Assembly: GCA_948470475.1 (NCBI GenBank)
Contig: OX419340.1
Coordinates: 22,311,735 to 22,375,734, forward strand
DNA length: 64,000 bases
Reading direction: 5' to 3'
DNA from: Galaxea fascicularis
Lineage: Eukaryota; Cnidaria; Anthozoa; Scleractinia; Euphylliidae
Made by a program: the position numbers and the translations under genes. The notes under the pieces were generated by a model that did not search any database, was not told where the DNA came from, and saw nothing but the letters and a program-made list of their open reading frames with translations. Below, piece by piece: positions 35,711 through 46,229 of this stretch (position 1 is the stretch's first letter; every line of letters starts with the position of its first letter).

Positions 35711-35782
35711 TCCTCGGTAGTATAGTGGTGAGTATCCCCGCCTGTCACGCGGGAGACCGGGGTTCGATTCCCCGCCGGGGAG
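35711..35782 (+). tRNA. tRNA-Asp (GTC), unit B0
   Basis: Identical to the A1 copy. Confidence 0.97.
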
Positions 35783-36199
35783 GCTAAAATGTTTTCGTTT
35801 TGCATAGTGTTGTTGCTAATCCCTGTAGATAGTTTCAAGACTTTCGCGACGATATTAAGTTTGACGAGTCGTGTGACCAGAACTAAATAAAGTCGAAACT
35901 CAAATGGGGTTGAGAGACGCTTTTGCAAGCACTGCTGGTAATTGAAGATCAGCCATCATCCGTGAAAGATAACAATTTTGGCGCTTTAGTTGAATTTTTC
36001 CAAATTTATATTAACTTGTTGCTCGGCCCCGTCGTCAAATCCAAGGAAGAAACAAGTGTTTGCGGTCAAGCTTGAACTGGCGTGACCTTCCGCTTGTTAA
36101 GAGGACGTGACAATCGAAACCGAGGTCCCTGACCAGCGTCCGAGGACAGCTTTCCATAGCTAAGAGTAAAGGGGAATTCAGCAAAAGGAAAATAGTCAT

Positions 36200-36271
36200 G
36201 TTTCCGGCCAGGCTTGAACTGGCGACCTTCCGCGTGTTAGGCGGACGTGATAACCACTACACTACGGAAAC
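36200..36271 (-). tRNA. tRNA-Val (AAC), unit B0
   Basis: Gene identical to A1; upstream flank has the B-type GCGACCATTG. Confidence 0.96.
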
Positions 36272-37083
36272 TGTGGTGAGCGACCATTGTCCATTGACAG
36301 CTTTCTATAGCTAACAAAAAAGATGAGATCACTGCCAAAAAAATGCAACACAATACAAGTCAAAGCTCAGCAAAGAAGACTACTTATGTCGCTGTTTTAG
36401 CGTCGTCGGCTTCGTAAACCTCAAATTTCAGGACCTACCCAGCCAACCTAGGCAAGTTTTGACTAGGAAAACTTTCAATCGTTGTGATATTTTGCTGGTA
36501 GGACTGGGTGGCCGGACACTTACAAAGATTCTATGAAGTGGGGATCGGGAGAGTTCTATGCTCGTGTTATGGCAGATTTACCCAGAATTCTTTTCGGGCA
36601 CTAGCGAGACAAGTTGATCACTGTGCGCGAGACTGTCTCTCAAACAATGGCTGGAGCACGATTGGGCTGTCAAAAGAAGAGGTTAACGAGTAGAAAAAAA
36701 AAAAGGATGCCCGGCCTTAAGCTTAAAAGCAATGGGTGCTGCAAGCTACGTGTAGAGAGTAATGAGTAAAAGTGAAACTCTGGAAGAGGCATCCTCGCTG
36801 TGCCTCTGTTATGTTGCAGCTAAGATGCTAAAGCATCCCTCAATGGTGTCGAAGCTCACAAACGTTATTGTTGATCACCGTAAGCGCCTTGCCAGTGCTT
36901 AGTGCAAGCGCCAGGGTTCAAGTATTTTTCCTCTGTTTCATATTTGGAACAAACCAAAACAAAAGAGCTCCTTGACCGGAAGCTTTTCAGTATAATTAGT
37001 TGGTCAGGGCATGTGAATACTGAGTACGTACTGTAATGCTACCATGACACTCGGCAATTTCATGTTAGAAGCTTTCGTCCACA

Positions 37084-37156
37084 GGCCCCGTGGCCCAATG
37101 GATAAGGCATCTGACTACGGATCAGGGGATTCCAGGTTCGAATCCTGGCGGGGTCG
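37084..37156 (+). tRNA. tRNA-Arg (ACG), unit B1
   Basis: Majority form, loop CTACGGA. Confidence 0.96.
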
Positions 37157-37850
37157 CTTCTTTTTTATTCGGATTTATCGGTAAATGTAGTAGATCCTCT
37201 CCGCCGTATCTGGCTCCGGGAGACCCGTTTCTAGAGCTAGCGATATTCAGTCTACCGTGGTCTGGGAGAAACAACGTTTGTCCTCCTCTTGGGCTGCAAA
37301 TTTGTGGTATACATTATATTTTGCAAAATTTGTTGAAGCTGTTCTGCAAAACAATAAAGTCAAATGATGGTATTCAAGATTTTGCAAATGGTCCAGAGCA
37401 TGACGGTGAATTCTTCATTCTCTTTCACAACTTTAAACGCTGTTCCTTCTACGTTAGTTCTTGGATAGTTGACCCACATTCAGTATGAGTTCAGGATCAA
37501 CGACTTGGAATAATTCCCGCGGGGTAAATACGGCAATGTTGATTTCAATGAGAATGATTTCATATACGTCGTTCTCAATCCTGATTTAATACTGAATTAT
37601 ATGCTGAAGTGACGTTTTGGTTGTCGTAGCTACTGTCAGTTTTCTTCAGTCTCGCTTTAGATTTTTGAAAACTCATAATAATTCTCAATGTTCAGGCATG
37701 TAGCATCCAAATTTATTTTTGGTGAGAACTACTGATATTTCAGTCGTACTGAAGTTCCATGCCAATCAGCCAAGAGGCCTAGGGAAGAGAAGAGAACCTC
37801 CCTCTCTTGAAAGACAAACGGAAAGTAAGATCATTCAAGCAAACTGAAAC

Positions 37851-37854
37851 TGAT
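37851..37854. repeat. Left TGAT flank of the element
   Basis: TGAT just before CGTTTCCC. An uninterrupted unit reads AAACTGATAATATC here. The same TGAT recurs at 46234-46237, so it is a candidate 4 bp target duplication. Confidence 0.7.
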
Positions 37855-37871
37855 CGTTTCCCAAAAATTTT
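37855..37871 (+). repeat. Left terminal inverted repeat
   Basis: CGTTTCCCAAAAATTTT; pairs with 46213-46229 with one mismatch at position 13. Confidence 0.88.
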
Positions 37872-38174
37872 GTTCCTCTTCAAACTTTCAATTTATCTCT
37901 GAAATTCAACCATTTGATGCTCGTTATAGTGGTGTTGTCTAATAAGGCAAAAGGTAAAAACGGTGTTTGGATACTTTTCGAGGAAAATTGAAGTTGGCAT
38001 CTATTTTTAAGAGCAATAGTGTGTGGTTTGCCACCTGAATTAAGGGAACGACAAAAACAGGCCCAAACGTTCCTTTTCTGTTCAGTCTCCACTAAATCCG
38101 TGAAACCTGCTATGTTAAGAAAGAAATGCTGAATATCGACCAGCTTTAAAAAAAGAAGTGCAAAAATGACAGAC
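37872..38174. other. Left subterminal region of the element
   Basis: Non-coding. Carries a few GTTCC/GGAAC motifs (37872, about 38046, about 38069), far fewer than the right side. Confidence 0.6.
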
Positions 38175-38967
38175 CTGACTGGTTACCGTCAAATCCGCGA
38201 TAACCGCCGTGTTTAAGAAAAAAATAACAACAGTCGAGCTTCCACATCAAACTGGAAGTTCAACCTCTTGTAAGAATTCTCTATATTGGGCGGATTTGAC
38301 GGATATCACGGAGAACAGAGATGTTCTATTAATTTAATTCCACTAGTTAATACTGTAAATATCTAATATAATAATATATTCTATTTCCATTGTTATAAAA
38401 ATATTTACAGTTTAAAAAAGAAGTATTAAATAAATCTTTACTGACTGGTTACCGTCAAATCCGTGATAACCGCCGTGTTTAAGAAAAAAATGACCACAGT
38501 CGAGCTGCCACATCAAACTGGAAGTTCAACCTCTTGAAAGAAATCTCTATTTTGGGCGGATTTGACGGATATCATGGAGAACAGAGATGTTCTATTAATT
38601 TAATTCCACTAGTTATTACTGTAAATATCTAATATATAATTATATATTCTATTTCCATTGTTATAAAAATATTTACAGTTTAAAAAAGAAGTATTAAATA
38701 AATCTTTACTGACTGGTTACCGTCAAATCCGTGATAACCGCCGTGTTTAAGAAAAAAATGACCACAGTCGAGCTTCCACATCAAACTGGAAGTTCAACGT
38801 CTTGTAAAAAATCTCTATTTTGGGCAGATTTGACGGATATCACGGAGAACAGAGACGTTTTAATTATTTAACTTCTAGTCAAAACTGGAAATATCTCATG
38901 TGTTAATGTATTCTATTTCCATTATTATAGAATCTTCTACAGTTCAGAATGAAGAATTGAATAAATC
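38175..38967. repeat. Three direct ~267 bp repeats with internal inverted motif
   Basis: Copies start at 38175, 38441 and 38709, each at CTGACTGGTTACCGTCAAATC. Each holds CCGTCAAATCCG near its start and the inverse CGGATTTGACGG (CAGATTTGACGG in copy 3) about 100 bp later, next to GATAACCGCC and GATATCACGG. The first two copies are very close and the third is diverged at its end. They lie upstream of the helicase gene and could bind an element protein or act in replication. Confidence 0.85.
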
Positions 38968-39615
38968 ACAGCGAGATATAGAAAGCAGCTAAACAAACAA
39001 GTCACTGCAGATTGTTTGCGTCTCGTTAGCAATTCTCAAAGGTTTATTGTGGTACAATTTCTTATCTCAAATCAACACTTCTTCAGTTTACCCTTGAACT
39101 TTTTTTTTCTTATTTCCATTGTTATAGAATCTTCTACAGTTCAGAATGAAGAATTGAAAAAATCACAACGAGATATAGAAAGCAGCTAAACAAACAAGTC
39201 ACTGCAGATTGTTTGCGTCTCGTTAGCAATTCTCAAAGGTTTATTGTGGTACAATGTCTTATATCAAATCAACACTTCTTCAGTTTACCCTTGAACTTTT
39301 TTTTTTCTACAGCCAAATATATTCCCCGAGATATCACAAGTCGATATGATATAAATTCAGCTTGTTCCTTTGAAGGCAGAATCACTGGCACCATGAACAG
39401 TACACAGATATAGAAAATAGTTAAACAAACAGGTCACTGCAAATTGTTGGCGTGTAGCATTTCTCAAAGGTTAATTGTGTTTCAAATCAACACTTCCTCA
39501 GTTTACCATTGACCTTGTTTTGTTTTGCCAAATATATTCCCCGAGATATCACAAGTCGATTTGGTATAAATTCAGCTTGCTCCTTGAGGTAAAATCGGTG
39601 GCACCATGAACAGAA
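38914..39615. repeat. 197 bp tandem duplication and further diverged copies
   Basis: 38914-39110 recurs at 39111-39307 with few changes. Parts recur again at about 39420-39480 (AAACAAACAGGTCACTGCAAA) and in a second block duplicated at about 39312 and 39527 (CCAAATATATTCCCCGAGAT). All of it is 5' of the helicase exons, so it may be promoter or leader DNA. Confidence 0.75.
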
Positions 39616-39945
39616 CACGATATCCATGTCGGCAACTGAACAGCCAGGCTATAAGAAGTGTAGCACTGTGTTACATAAGCCCTATAATATCGGGAAAATG
39701 TAGCATTATCAGAGCACAATGTATTTGCAAAGTCAGCGAAGAAGGTTTACAGACCGCATGGGGTGACGTGTGTTCGAAAAGAGAGACTTGTGACAAAGCA
39801 ATAAGTGGTGAGTATTTCCTTTGAAATACAATCTTGCTTATGTCTTAGCTTGTCAGTTCATGATATAAAGTTGTCGCTGAATGACTATTCTTATCGTTTT
39901 TCTCTTAATTTCCCTAGAAATTAAAAACGTCGCATTTTTCTTTAG

Positions 39946-42874
39946 TGCAATAAGTGCACAAGGACGCAAGAAGAGCAAAGGGAAAAAAGCATCAAACAAC
40001 GATGGTGAAGACAGCGATGAGAACGTCGACGAAGTATTAACCCCGAGCCAAGCTGCCAGTAGTTCTACACAAGAATGGATTTTGAACCACCCTACAGTAA
40101 TAAACGACAAATTACGTCCGTCTGTTGAATACTGGATAGCATTGACAACCCCAAATGGTGCCCCTGCTAACCCTCTTACCATTCACCGTGCACTACTGGA
40201 TTGTGATGTGGACACCACAGCAAAACAGGTACACCAATCTTTATTATATACATAAAAACTCTCTAAAAAGGACCAGATAGATATTTTGTATAAAAAACAT
40301 TTTTGACAACACCGTGCGTAAGTTCTACCGCAGTAAACAAAATCAGTGCTTTTGAAATTACATGAAATATCTTCGAAGCGTTAAGCAAGTTTTTGGCTCT
40401 TCTGGCTAACAGTAGTCCGAGAAACTATCATACGAATTGGACTGGAGCATATCAACTTTACTACAATCTCAAGTTGATCAGGTACTACTTGTTTTTGCTA
40501 GGTACCATGCTACGAAGGCAAAGAAGCTACTGCCATGAAAGAACTATTCCAAGTCTTAAAAGATCACAAGAATCCTATGATTCAAGAGCTAGTAAATGAT
40601 TCCTATGAGAAATGCTTCCAGCGAGAAATGGAGTCTTTGTTTGGAGATTTGGAATTCGACGGCGATTGCGGTACAGAGAACGTTGTTAGATGTTGTCTCA
40701 TAAATCCGTCTTATAGTTCCACGCTACAAGCAGCTATCGCCAAACTTCTAGATGCAAAGCTAACGATGGATCTTTTGGGATTTCACGATGAAAGCCAGGG
40801 AACTACAAAAGTAGATGACGACGCACGGCTATCAGATCATTTGACTGTCCTAATAAACGACATTGGTATCGCCATGAAGAAATTGGAGTATGCACTGTTC
40901 CGAGGCAAGATTTACAAGAAGAAATCCGAAGCGAAGTACACATACGGCTACAAATGCGAGGTCAGTGCATTTGTAAATTGCCTTGCGTCGAACGAATCTT
41001 TCAAGGGGAGGTTGTTAAAGAACATGAGAAGAGTAATCGACATTCTTGCCGATCCAGATTGCGAAGTCATACGTCCAATTAGGGTCGACTACAACCTCAT
41101 TGAAGTGAATGCTGGCCACTGCTGGTCCATTAAAGAAAGGCGCTTTTTGGAAAGTCCCATTCCAGAAGAAAAAATTGGCCTGGTCACACCACGTGCTTTC
41201 TCAAAGTACGATCCTCAACGAAATGCAGATCCTAAGTACTTCAAAGAAATCCTAGAAAACAGCCTAACGGACAGCGACATCAGTGAGTTCTGCGACGACT
41301 TTCTAAAGTTACTACACTTTAATCAGAAACGTCACAAAGACAAAGTTCCGTGTCTAATCGGGGACGCCAATAGCGGGAAGACTAGTCTCTTTCAACCAGT
41401 CCTTGGACTCATCCACCACTCCAACATTGCAACCGTTACGAAACAGAGAGCTTTTAACAAAGCAATGATCAATAAAACCACCGAAGTCATTTTTATTGAC
41501 GAAGCATCCATCTCGACTATGGAAATAGATGACTGGAAGATATTGACTCAGGGGGGCTACACAGCAGCCGATGTAAAGTACCAGACAGCCAAATCATTCA
41601 TCAACCGGTGCCCCATGTTACTAACTGCCCAACAGAAATTGCAGTTCAAGCCTGAAGACCAACCAGCCATGGACAGACGACTTCGACATTACACATTTAA
41701 GAGCCTGCCAGAACCAAAGAAAAAGGCTGCAGGATGGTTGAGAAAAAATCCAATGCACTGCGTGGTGTGGGCGGCAGAAAAGGCGCGCCAGGTAAATAAT
41801 GACGATGAATCAGACGACACGGGGGTCAGTGACGAAGACCAAGCGGCTAATTTCGATGGTTCACTGCCAGAGCTTGAGAAAGACGCCCTCAGAAGTTTGT
41901 CGTTGGCTGATACATTGGCAAGCACCACTGACGAAAACGCTGGCGAAAACTCCACGAGACAAGACAGAGAAGTCCCACGAGAGATCACCCAAGAAGAACG
42001 TCTAGTTTTAGACCAGGATGAAATGGTTGCTGTGTTAGAGAGAGCGCTCGAGCAGTGTTCGCCAATGTCTCTTCGTTACCGCCAATTATCTCAAATGTTG
42101 CAGGCACGGCTTAAGGAGGTCCAGGCAGCGAGGGAGTTTGAAGAGCGAATGTATCAAGACAGACAGCAGAACCTTTTGTCCAGAGGCGTCACAGAGGAGC
42201 ATGTGGAATTGCTTTCCAGAGATAGTTCAGATCCCCTGCCTACGCCAATACGGCGCGACTTGGAGGTAGCCAACGCGCAGGCTCGGCGAGAAGAACTGGT
42301 GGCCAAGAGAGAGCGAGCGAAAAAGGCGTTTGAGTCACCGTGGCTACAAGCGACCGAGAGGGAACTATACCAGTGCAACCTAACCCTTTCAGCAGTGTTG
42401 GATCGAGAAACTAGGGCGTCGATGGACGCATACAGAGAAGTGCTGCAAGACAAACTCAAGAACCATCATGAAAACTTGGGCACCATAAAGTGCGAGTTTG
42501 CGTTAGAAGCAAGGAGACGATGGTGTTGTGCTGAAGGTCTGCTAAAGAAAGAAGACAGACGTCTGGTAACCAATCTGGTCCAGACATTGCCGACTATCCA
42601 TGATCTCGGAGAATCGTCCCAAGGTACCCTAGAGGAAGCTTCGCCAACTTCCCCTGAAGCTGAAAAGAACAGTGACGAAGAACAAATGTTCATTACCCCC
42701 GTGCCGATTACGAGTGGCCACCGTAGACAGTTCCGCGAAAACGACGACTGCGCACTATCAGAAAAAATGCTCAGAGAGAGTTCCACTAGGAAGCGAAAGA
42801 GACCCGCCAGCAGTCAGCCCGGACAGAGAAAGGCTCAGAACACTATAACGAAGTATTTTTTCAGTCAAAAGTGA
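39946..42874 (+). CDS. Superfamily 3 helicase with C-terminal PIP box (spliced, N-terminus unresolved)
   Basis: The main exon is 40502-42874, with an intact frame to TGA. An upstream exon at 39946-40228 joins it in phase 0 across a GT...AG intron (40229-40501); its own 5' end needs a further upstream exon. Residues are counted from the ATG at 40535. Walker A is GDANSGKT (276-283) and Walker B is VIFIDEAS (318-325). The motif C region contains CPMLLTAQQ and the arginine finger is MDRRLR (379-384): the SF3 set of viral and plasmid replication helicases. A segment before Walker A (LIEVNAGHCWSIKERRFLES) recalls D5-type helicases, which is inference. A charged helical region follows, then a basic nuclear signal RKRKR (752-756) and the PIP box QNTITKYF (768-775), four residues from the end. 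No HUH nickase motif is seen. An AATAAA at 42910 follows the stop. Its likely role is element DNA unwinding with host PCNA. Confidence 0.85.
40229..40501 (+). other. Intron of the helicase gene
   Basis: Begins GTACAC after AAACAG and ends in the pyrimidine-rich TTGTTTTTGCTAG. Splicing joins ...TTAKQ to VPCYEGKEATAMKELF. The unspliced frame meets a stop at 40253-40255. Confidence 0.7.
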
Positions 42875-43067
42875 TCTCGTTTAAGGCTTAGTTATAGTTT
42901 ATTTTCGCTAATAAAATTTGAGTCCTGCCCTTTTCTTTAGAGAGTCTGCTGTTCTGACCTCTTGAAATGTGTACTCGGAATCTCTCAAAATCACTGTCCA
43001 TTGTCCAAATCCGTGCTTGGCAATCCCTTCCTTTAGGAAAACGTCCTCGTATGCTGTAAATTTCAAC
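42851..43067. repeat. Duplicated convergent gene ends, helicase-side copy
   Basis: Matches 43388-43604 at an offset of 537. It includes the true end of the helicase frame and a frameshifted copy of the recombinase C-terminal coding end. This copy has AATAAA on + (42910) and TTTATT (42898, poly(A) signal for the - strand). The other copy has lost both (AAGAAA, TTGATT). Confidence 0.85.
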
Positions 43068-43374
43068 CCAAAGGGGTTCACCCATGGTTTTGGGTCAAAT
43101 TTTGAATTTGGCTGAGACTTGGCCTATCTCAAAGAGAAGTCTCCCAAAACATTATTTTGATTCTTAGTTGAGCTGTGTGCAAGATTTCAGCAAAGTTGAA
43201 ATTTTGACCAAAACCCAAAGGGGTTCACCCGTGGTTTTGGGTCAAATTTTGAATTTGGCTGAAACTTGGCCTATCTCATAGAGGAGTCTCCCAAAACATG
43301 ATTTCTAGTCTTAGTTGAGCTGTGTGCAAGATTTCAGCAAAGTTGAAATTTTGACGAAAACGCAAAGGGGTTAA
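43067..43374. repeat. 147 bp tandem repeat between the two genes
   Basis: Two full copies (43067-43213, 43214-43360) and the start of a third. Each begins around CCCAAAGGGGTTCACCC and includes TTTGGGTCAAATTTTGAATT. They are non-coding and separate the duplicated gene ends. Confidence 0.85.
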
Positions 43375-43387
43375 CGAAGAAGCAATG

Positions 43388-43604
43388 AAGTATTTTTCCA
43401 GTCAAAAATGATCTCGTTTAAGGCATAGTTATAGTTGATTTTGGCTAAGAAAATTTGAGTCCTGCCCTTTTCTTTAGAGAGTCTGCTGTTCTGAAGTCTT
43501 GAAATGTGTACTCGGAATCTCTCAAAATCGCTGTCCATTGTCCAAATCCGTGCTTAGCAATCCCTTCCTTTAGAAACTCGTCCTCGTATGCTGTAAATTT
43601 CAAC
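43388..43604. repeat. Duplicated convergent gene ends, recombinase-side copy
   Basis: Second copy of the block at 42851-43067. It contains the true C-terminal coding end of the recombinase (from 43445) and a defunct copy of the helicase tail. Confidence 0.85.
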
Positions 43605-45145
43605 ACCCTGCGCTGACTTCTTTGGATTCGCAATTGGTTCGTCGGCGGGGCATCCCTCTCAGGGTACACTACGCTTTTCGATTCTGTGCTTTCAGCCAGT
43701 GTCGCAGAACTTGAAGTTGAATCGCCAAACCTCGTGTTCACCTCCTTATCCACTTCAGAGCCCTTAGTACCTTGTAGTTTTTGCAAACACTCGTGAGCCT
43801 TCGCAGCAACTTCGCGCGACCTCTGCTTTTGATAGTGAACTTTGGCGACGGTCGAGCTGTGTTTCTGATCTTCCGACAAAATCCTTTGCTCTTTACTAGT
43901 GAGCTGATTGAGGCTTTCCGTTTCGACGATTTGGCGATAGCGCGTCGGGTGAATGTACTTTCCGATTGCATCAAAGACTAGTTTACTCATGACGTCGCCC
44001 AATTTGCTGTGTTGGCCTCCATTTCTCGTGACCAGAACGAACTCGCACTGGGGTTTGAGCAATGGCCTTACGAAATTGATGTAGCTATCGAGCAGCTGCA
44101 TGCTTGCGTCGGTCAGAATCAACGAGTCGAATCCGTACTTGCCAGCAGTCTTGAACTTTTTCTGGTCAATGAATCCCCCGTTCTCCTTGGCTGTTCTAAC
44201 CATGTCGACTGTCAAGTACTGATACGTCATAGGGCGAGACCCCTTCACCTTGATGAACAAATACACCGCCACAAATTTCGTGGCGAATGTTAGGTCCGAG
44301 GGGTTGACTTGACCCTGACCTGCCTTGCACGTCTTCACGGTGTTTTCGTAACGAGGCAAATGAAACGTTACCACTTCTAACAGTTCTTCCAAGGTTGCCC
44401 AGTGTCCCCTAGCATCCAGAGTTTCAATGTCTAGATCTTGTGTCCATTGCAATCTCATCATCTTTGCCACCGTCTTGCGAGCTCTTTTGAGGCACAATTC
44501 TGTCGATGACAAGTTTCGAAGGACTGTGTCTGAGGCGCCATTTATTTTTCTGAAGTCGATCATTTCCGAGATGGCATCAATGTAGCCCAATCGTCCACCG
44601 TGTCCTAGCTTGCATTCGTCTTGCAAGTGATCGATAAACTTGAATAACAGACTGTGAGAACACAGGCTAAAGTCTAGCACTTCAAAACTCAATTCCTCCT
44701 CGTCTTCGCAGCAAAATTTGAGAAATTTGAAGCACCTCTTGACTATCTGCTGAGCTGTGCGATCTTTCTTGCAACCCCCACCACTTCCAGTCAACCATTT
44801 CGTGAATGATTCTCCAATTTGGCTGGAAACTGAAAATGAAGGCAATACTCTGCAAACTGGTTTTGCGATTTCACTCGATTTATCAACATCGGCAAGTTCT
44901 TTGGTACTTGTATCGAGCCCTCGCTGATCGGGCTTTTCGTCAAAGAAAAAGAACCAACTGTGCTTGGTGTTCACGTGTTTCCTGCAACCGCGTTGACTTT
45001 TAAATCCATCGTGATCACAGACCTGTATCGGACAGTGATACAAGCTATCTGTTTCGTCCTTTTCCAAGTGAAGCCGTTTGGGTTTCGGTGACGAGCCATC
45101 AATTTTCGACCAGTCAACCTTGCCTTTCTTGTTCATCTCTGACAT
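43445..45145 (-). CDS. Tyrosine recombinase with C2H2 finger and Myb/SANT-like tail
   Basis: 566 codons from the first ATG (45145). The frame also extends to a GTG at 45172, and ATG is preferred as the start. Order of parts: a C2H2 finger at about 36-62 (C38, C43, H57, H62); an all-helical core-binding-like region at about 105-250; and the catalytic domain at about 255-460. The catalytic set is R304 in KGSRPMTYQYLT, K332 or K336 in FKTAGKYGF, H399-x-x-R402 in HPTRYRQ, H429 in QKHSS and nucleophile Y438 in KVHYQKQR. A Myb/SANT-like domain lies at about 517-564, with WTAIL and a closing RTADSLKKRAGLKF. All catalytic positions are present, so it could be active. It would cut and rejoin element ends in the nucleus, with the finger and Myb domains binding subterminal DNA (inference). 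It resembles Crypton-type recombinases in its HYQK box but has extra domains. Confidence 0.85.
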   Translation of the reverse strand: MSEMNKKGKVDWSKIDGSSPKPKRLHLEKDETDSLYHCPIQVCDHDGFKSQRGCRKHVNTKHSWFFFFDEKPDQRGLDTSTKELADVDKSSEIAKPVCRVLPSFSVSSQIGESFTKWLTGSGGGCKKDRTAQQIVKRCFKFLKFCCEDEEELSFEVLDFSLCSHSLLFKFIDHLQDECKLGHGGRLGYIDAISEMIDFRKINGASDTVLRNLSSTELCLKRARKTVAKMMRLQWTQDLDIETLDARGHWATLEELLEVVTFHLPRYENTVKTCKAGQGQVNPSDLTFATKFVAVYLFIKVKGSRPMTYQYLTVDMVRTAKENGGFIDQKKFKTAGKYGFDSLILTDASMQLLDSYINFVRPLLKPQCEFVLVTRNGGQHSKLGDVMSKLVFDAIGKYIHPTRYRQIVETESLNQLTSKEQRILSEDQKHSSTVAKVHYQKQRSREVAAKAHECLQKLQGTKGSEVDKEVNTRFGDSTSSSATLAESTESKSVVYPERDAPPTNQLRIQRSQRRVLKFTAYEDEFLKEGIAKHGFGQWTAILRDSEYTFQDFRTADSLKKRAGLKFS

Positions 45146-45510
45146 CTGTCTGATTCTCTCAGTTTGTTCCACTTACATAAATAGTGAACAAACTACAAAG
45201 GCGACGGAAAAAAAGAATGGCTGCATTGTGCAACTTGTCCCAACTTGCCCCCGCTTGCTCAGGCATGGCAGTGTGTGCTATTCGTAATTAAACTTGCAAA
45301 TCTAAGGTGACATATGACGTTTGTGCAATTATGTTCAACCTTGTCCGAACAAGTCAATAAGCGCCCCGAAATGTCTTTTAAAAGATGTTATTGACTGTGT
45401 TTCGAGTTGTTTCCAGCTTAAAACCATACACCAAAGGTTTTGCCATTTTAAAAGCCATAAACATAGATGGCAAGAATAAAACAATGTTTCTGTTGAACGA
45501 CATGCACAAA
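45146..45510 (-). promoter_or_regulatory. Upstream region of the recombinase gene
   Basis: About 365 bp of AT-rich DNA between the recombinase start and the GGAAC array. No clear TATA box; promoter function is inferred from position only. Confidence 0.3.
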
Positions 45511-46066
45511 GGAACTGCCGTTTTCTAAATAGGAACCATTTTGCACAAATAGGAACTTGTGTTTAGGAACAAACTGTTCCACGTGCCAATAAAAAGGAAC
45601 ATTTCATTCAAAACGGAACCATTAATCGGAACAATTGTTCCTCAAATGAATGAAAAGGAACCAATTTTCAAAGCAGGAACGGCGAAAGAAAGGAACAAAC
45701 GTTCCTTTACAAGAAAAAAGAACGCAAGTATTTGGGAACTAAAGTTCCTCACGCCAGCATAAAGGAACAGCTATTCCAAAAGGGAACGTATTAATCGGAA
45801 CAATTGTTCCTCAACTGCACAAAAAGGACCAAAATGGATAAAAGGGGAACAATACCGTTGGGAACACTTGTTCCTAAGTCACTCATTTAAGGAACAAAAC
45901 GTTCCTTTCAATGTAAAACATTCGGAACAAAAGGTCCTTTTTAGCTGTAAGTGAACAATTTGTTCCCATTTAGCACAACAGTTTGTTCCTTTTGATGGTA
46001 AAAGGACCACTCAAAACAGGAACAATTGTCCATGATGGGAACGTTCCCAATGGAACATCGGGAACA
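45511..46066. repeat. Subterminal GGAAC/GTTCC palindrome array
   Basis: About 22 GGAAC and 10 GTTCC pentamers lie in ~555 bp, many arranged as palindromes with 0-5 base spacers. Examples are GGAACAATTGTTCC (twice), GGAACAAACGTTCC, GGAACTAAAGTTCC, GGAACACTTGTTCC and GGAACGTTCC. This suggests many binding sites for a dimeric protein, possibly the recombinase. The same array (from 45701 on) is present in copy 1. Confidence 0.88.
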
Positions 46067-46212
46067 GTGCTCAAAAACAAAATGAAATAAAAACGCCACG
46101 TAAGAGATAACAAAAGCATGCTAAAGCATCTTATGAATCTCCATGTGGAATACATACCACAGCCAAAATTTGATCGATAAAATCAAGCTAGAACATGTTC
46201 AAATGTGGCAGT

Positions 46213-46229
46213 AAAAATTTTGGGAAACG
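46213..46229 (-). repeat. Right terminal inverted repeat
   Basis: AAAAATTTTGGGAAACG, inverse of the left end with one mismatch. It is followed by TATA, which has no counterpart outside the left end. Confidence 0.88.

Larger units (their letters stand above)
35366..36428. repeat. Array unit B0, right part only
   Basis: The 3' part of a unit resuming after element copy 1. Private G at ACTGTGATG (about 35384). Confidence 0.93.
36429..37854. repeat. Array unit B1, left part (unit split by element copy 2)
   Basis: The remaining part of this unit is at 46234-47296. Together, less one copy of the 4 bp duplication, they make 2485 bp, a normal B unit. Confidence 0.95.

Noticed and set aside
39881..39945. 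Signal peptide or membrane anchor at the helicase N-terminus
   Set aside because: The hydrophobic run is the translation of an intronic pyrimidine tract before a TTTAG acceptor.
42888..43085. 65-codon - frame between the two element genes
   Set aside because: It is a frameshifted duplicate of the recombinase C-terminal coding end, not a separate gene.
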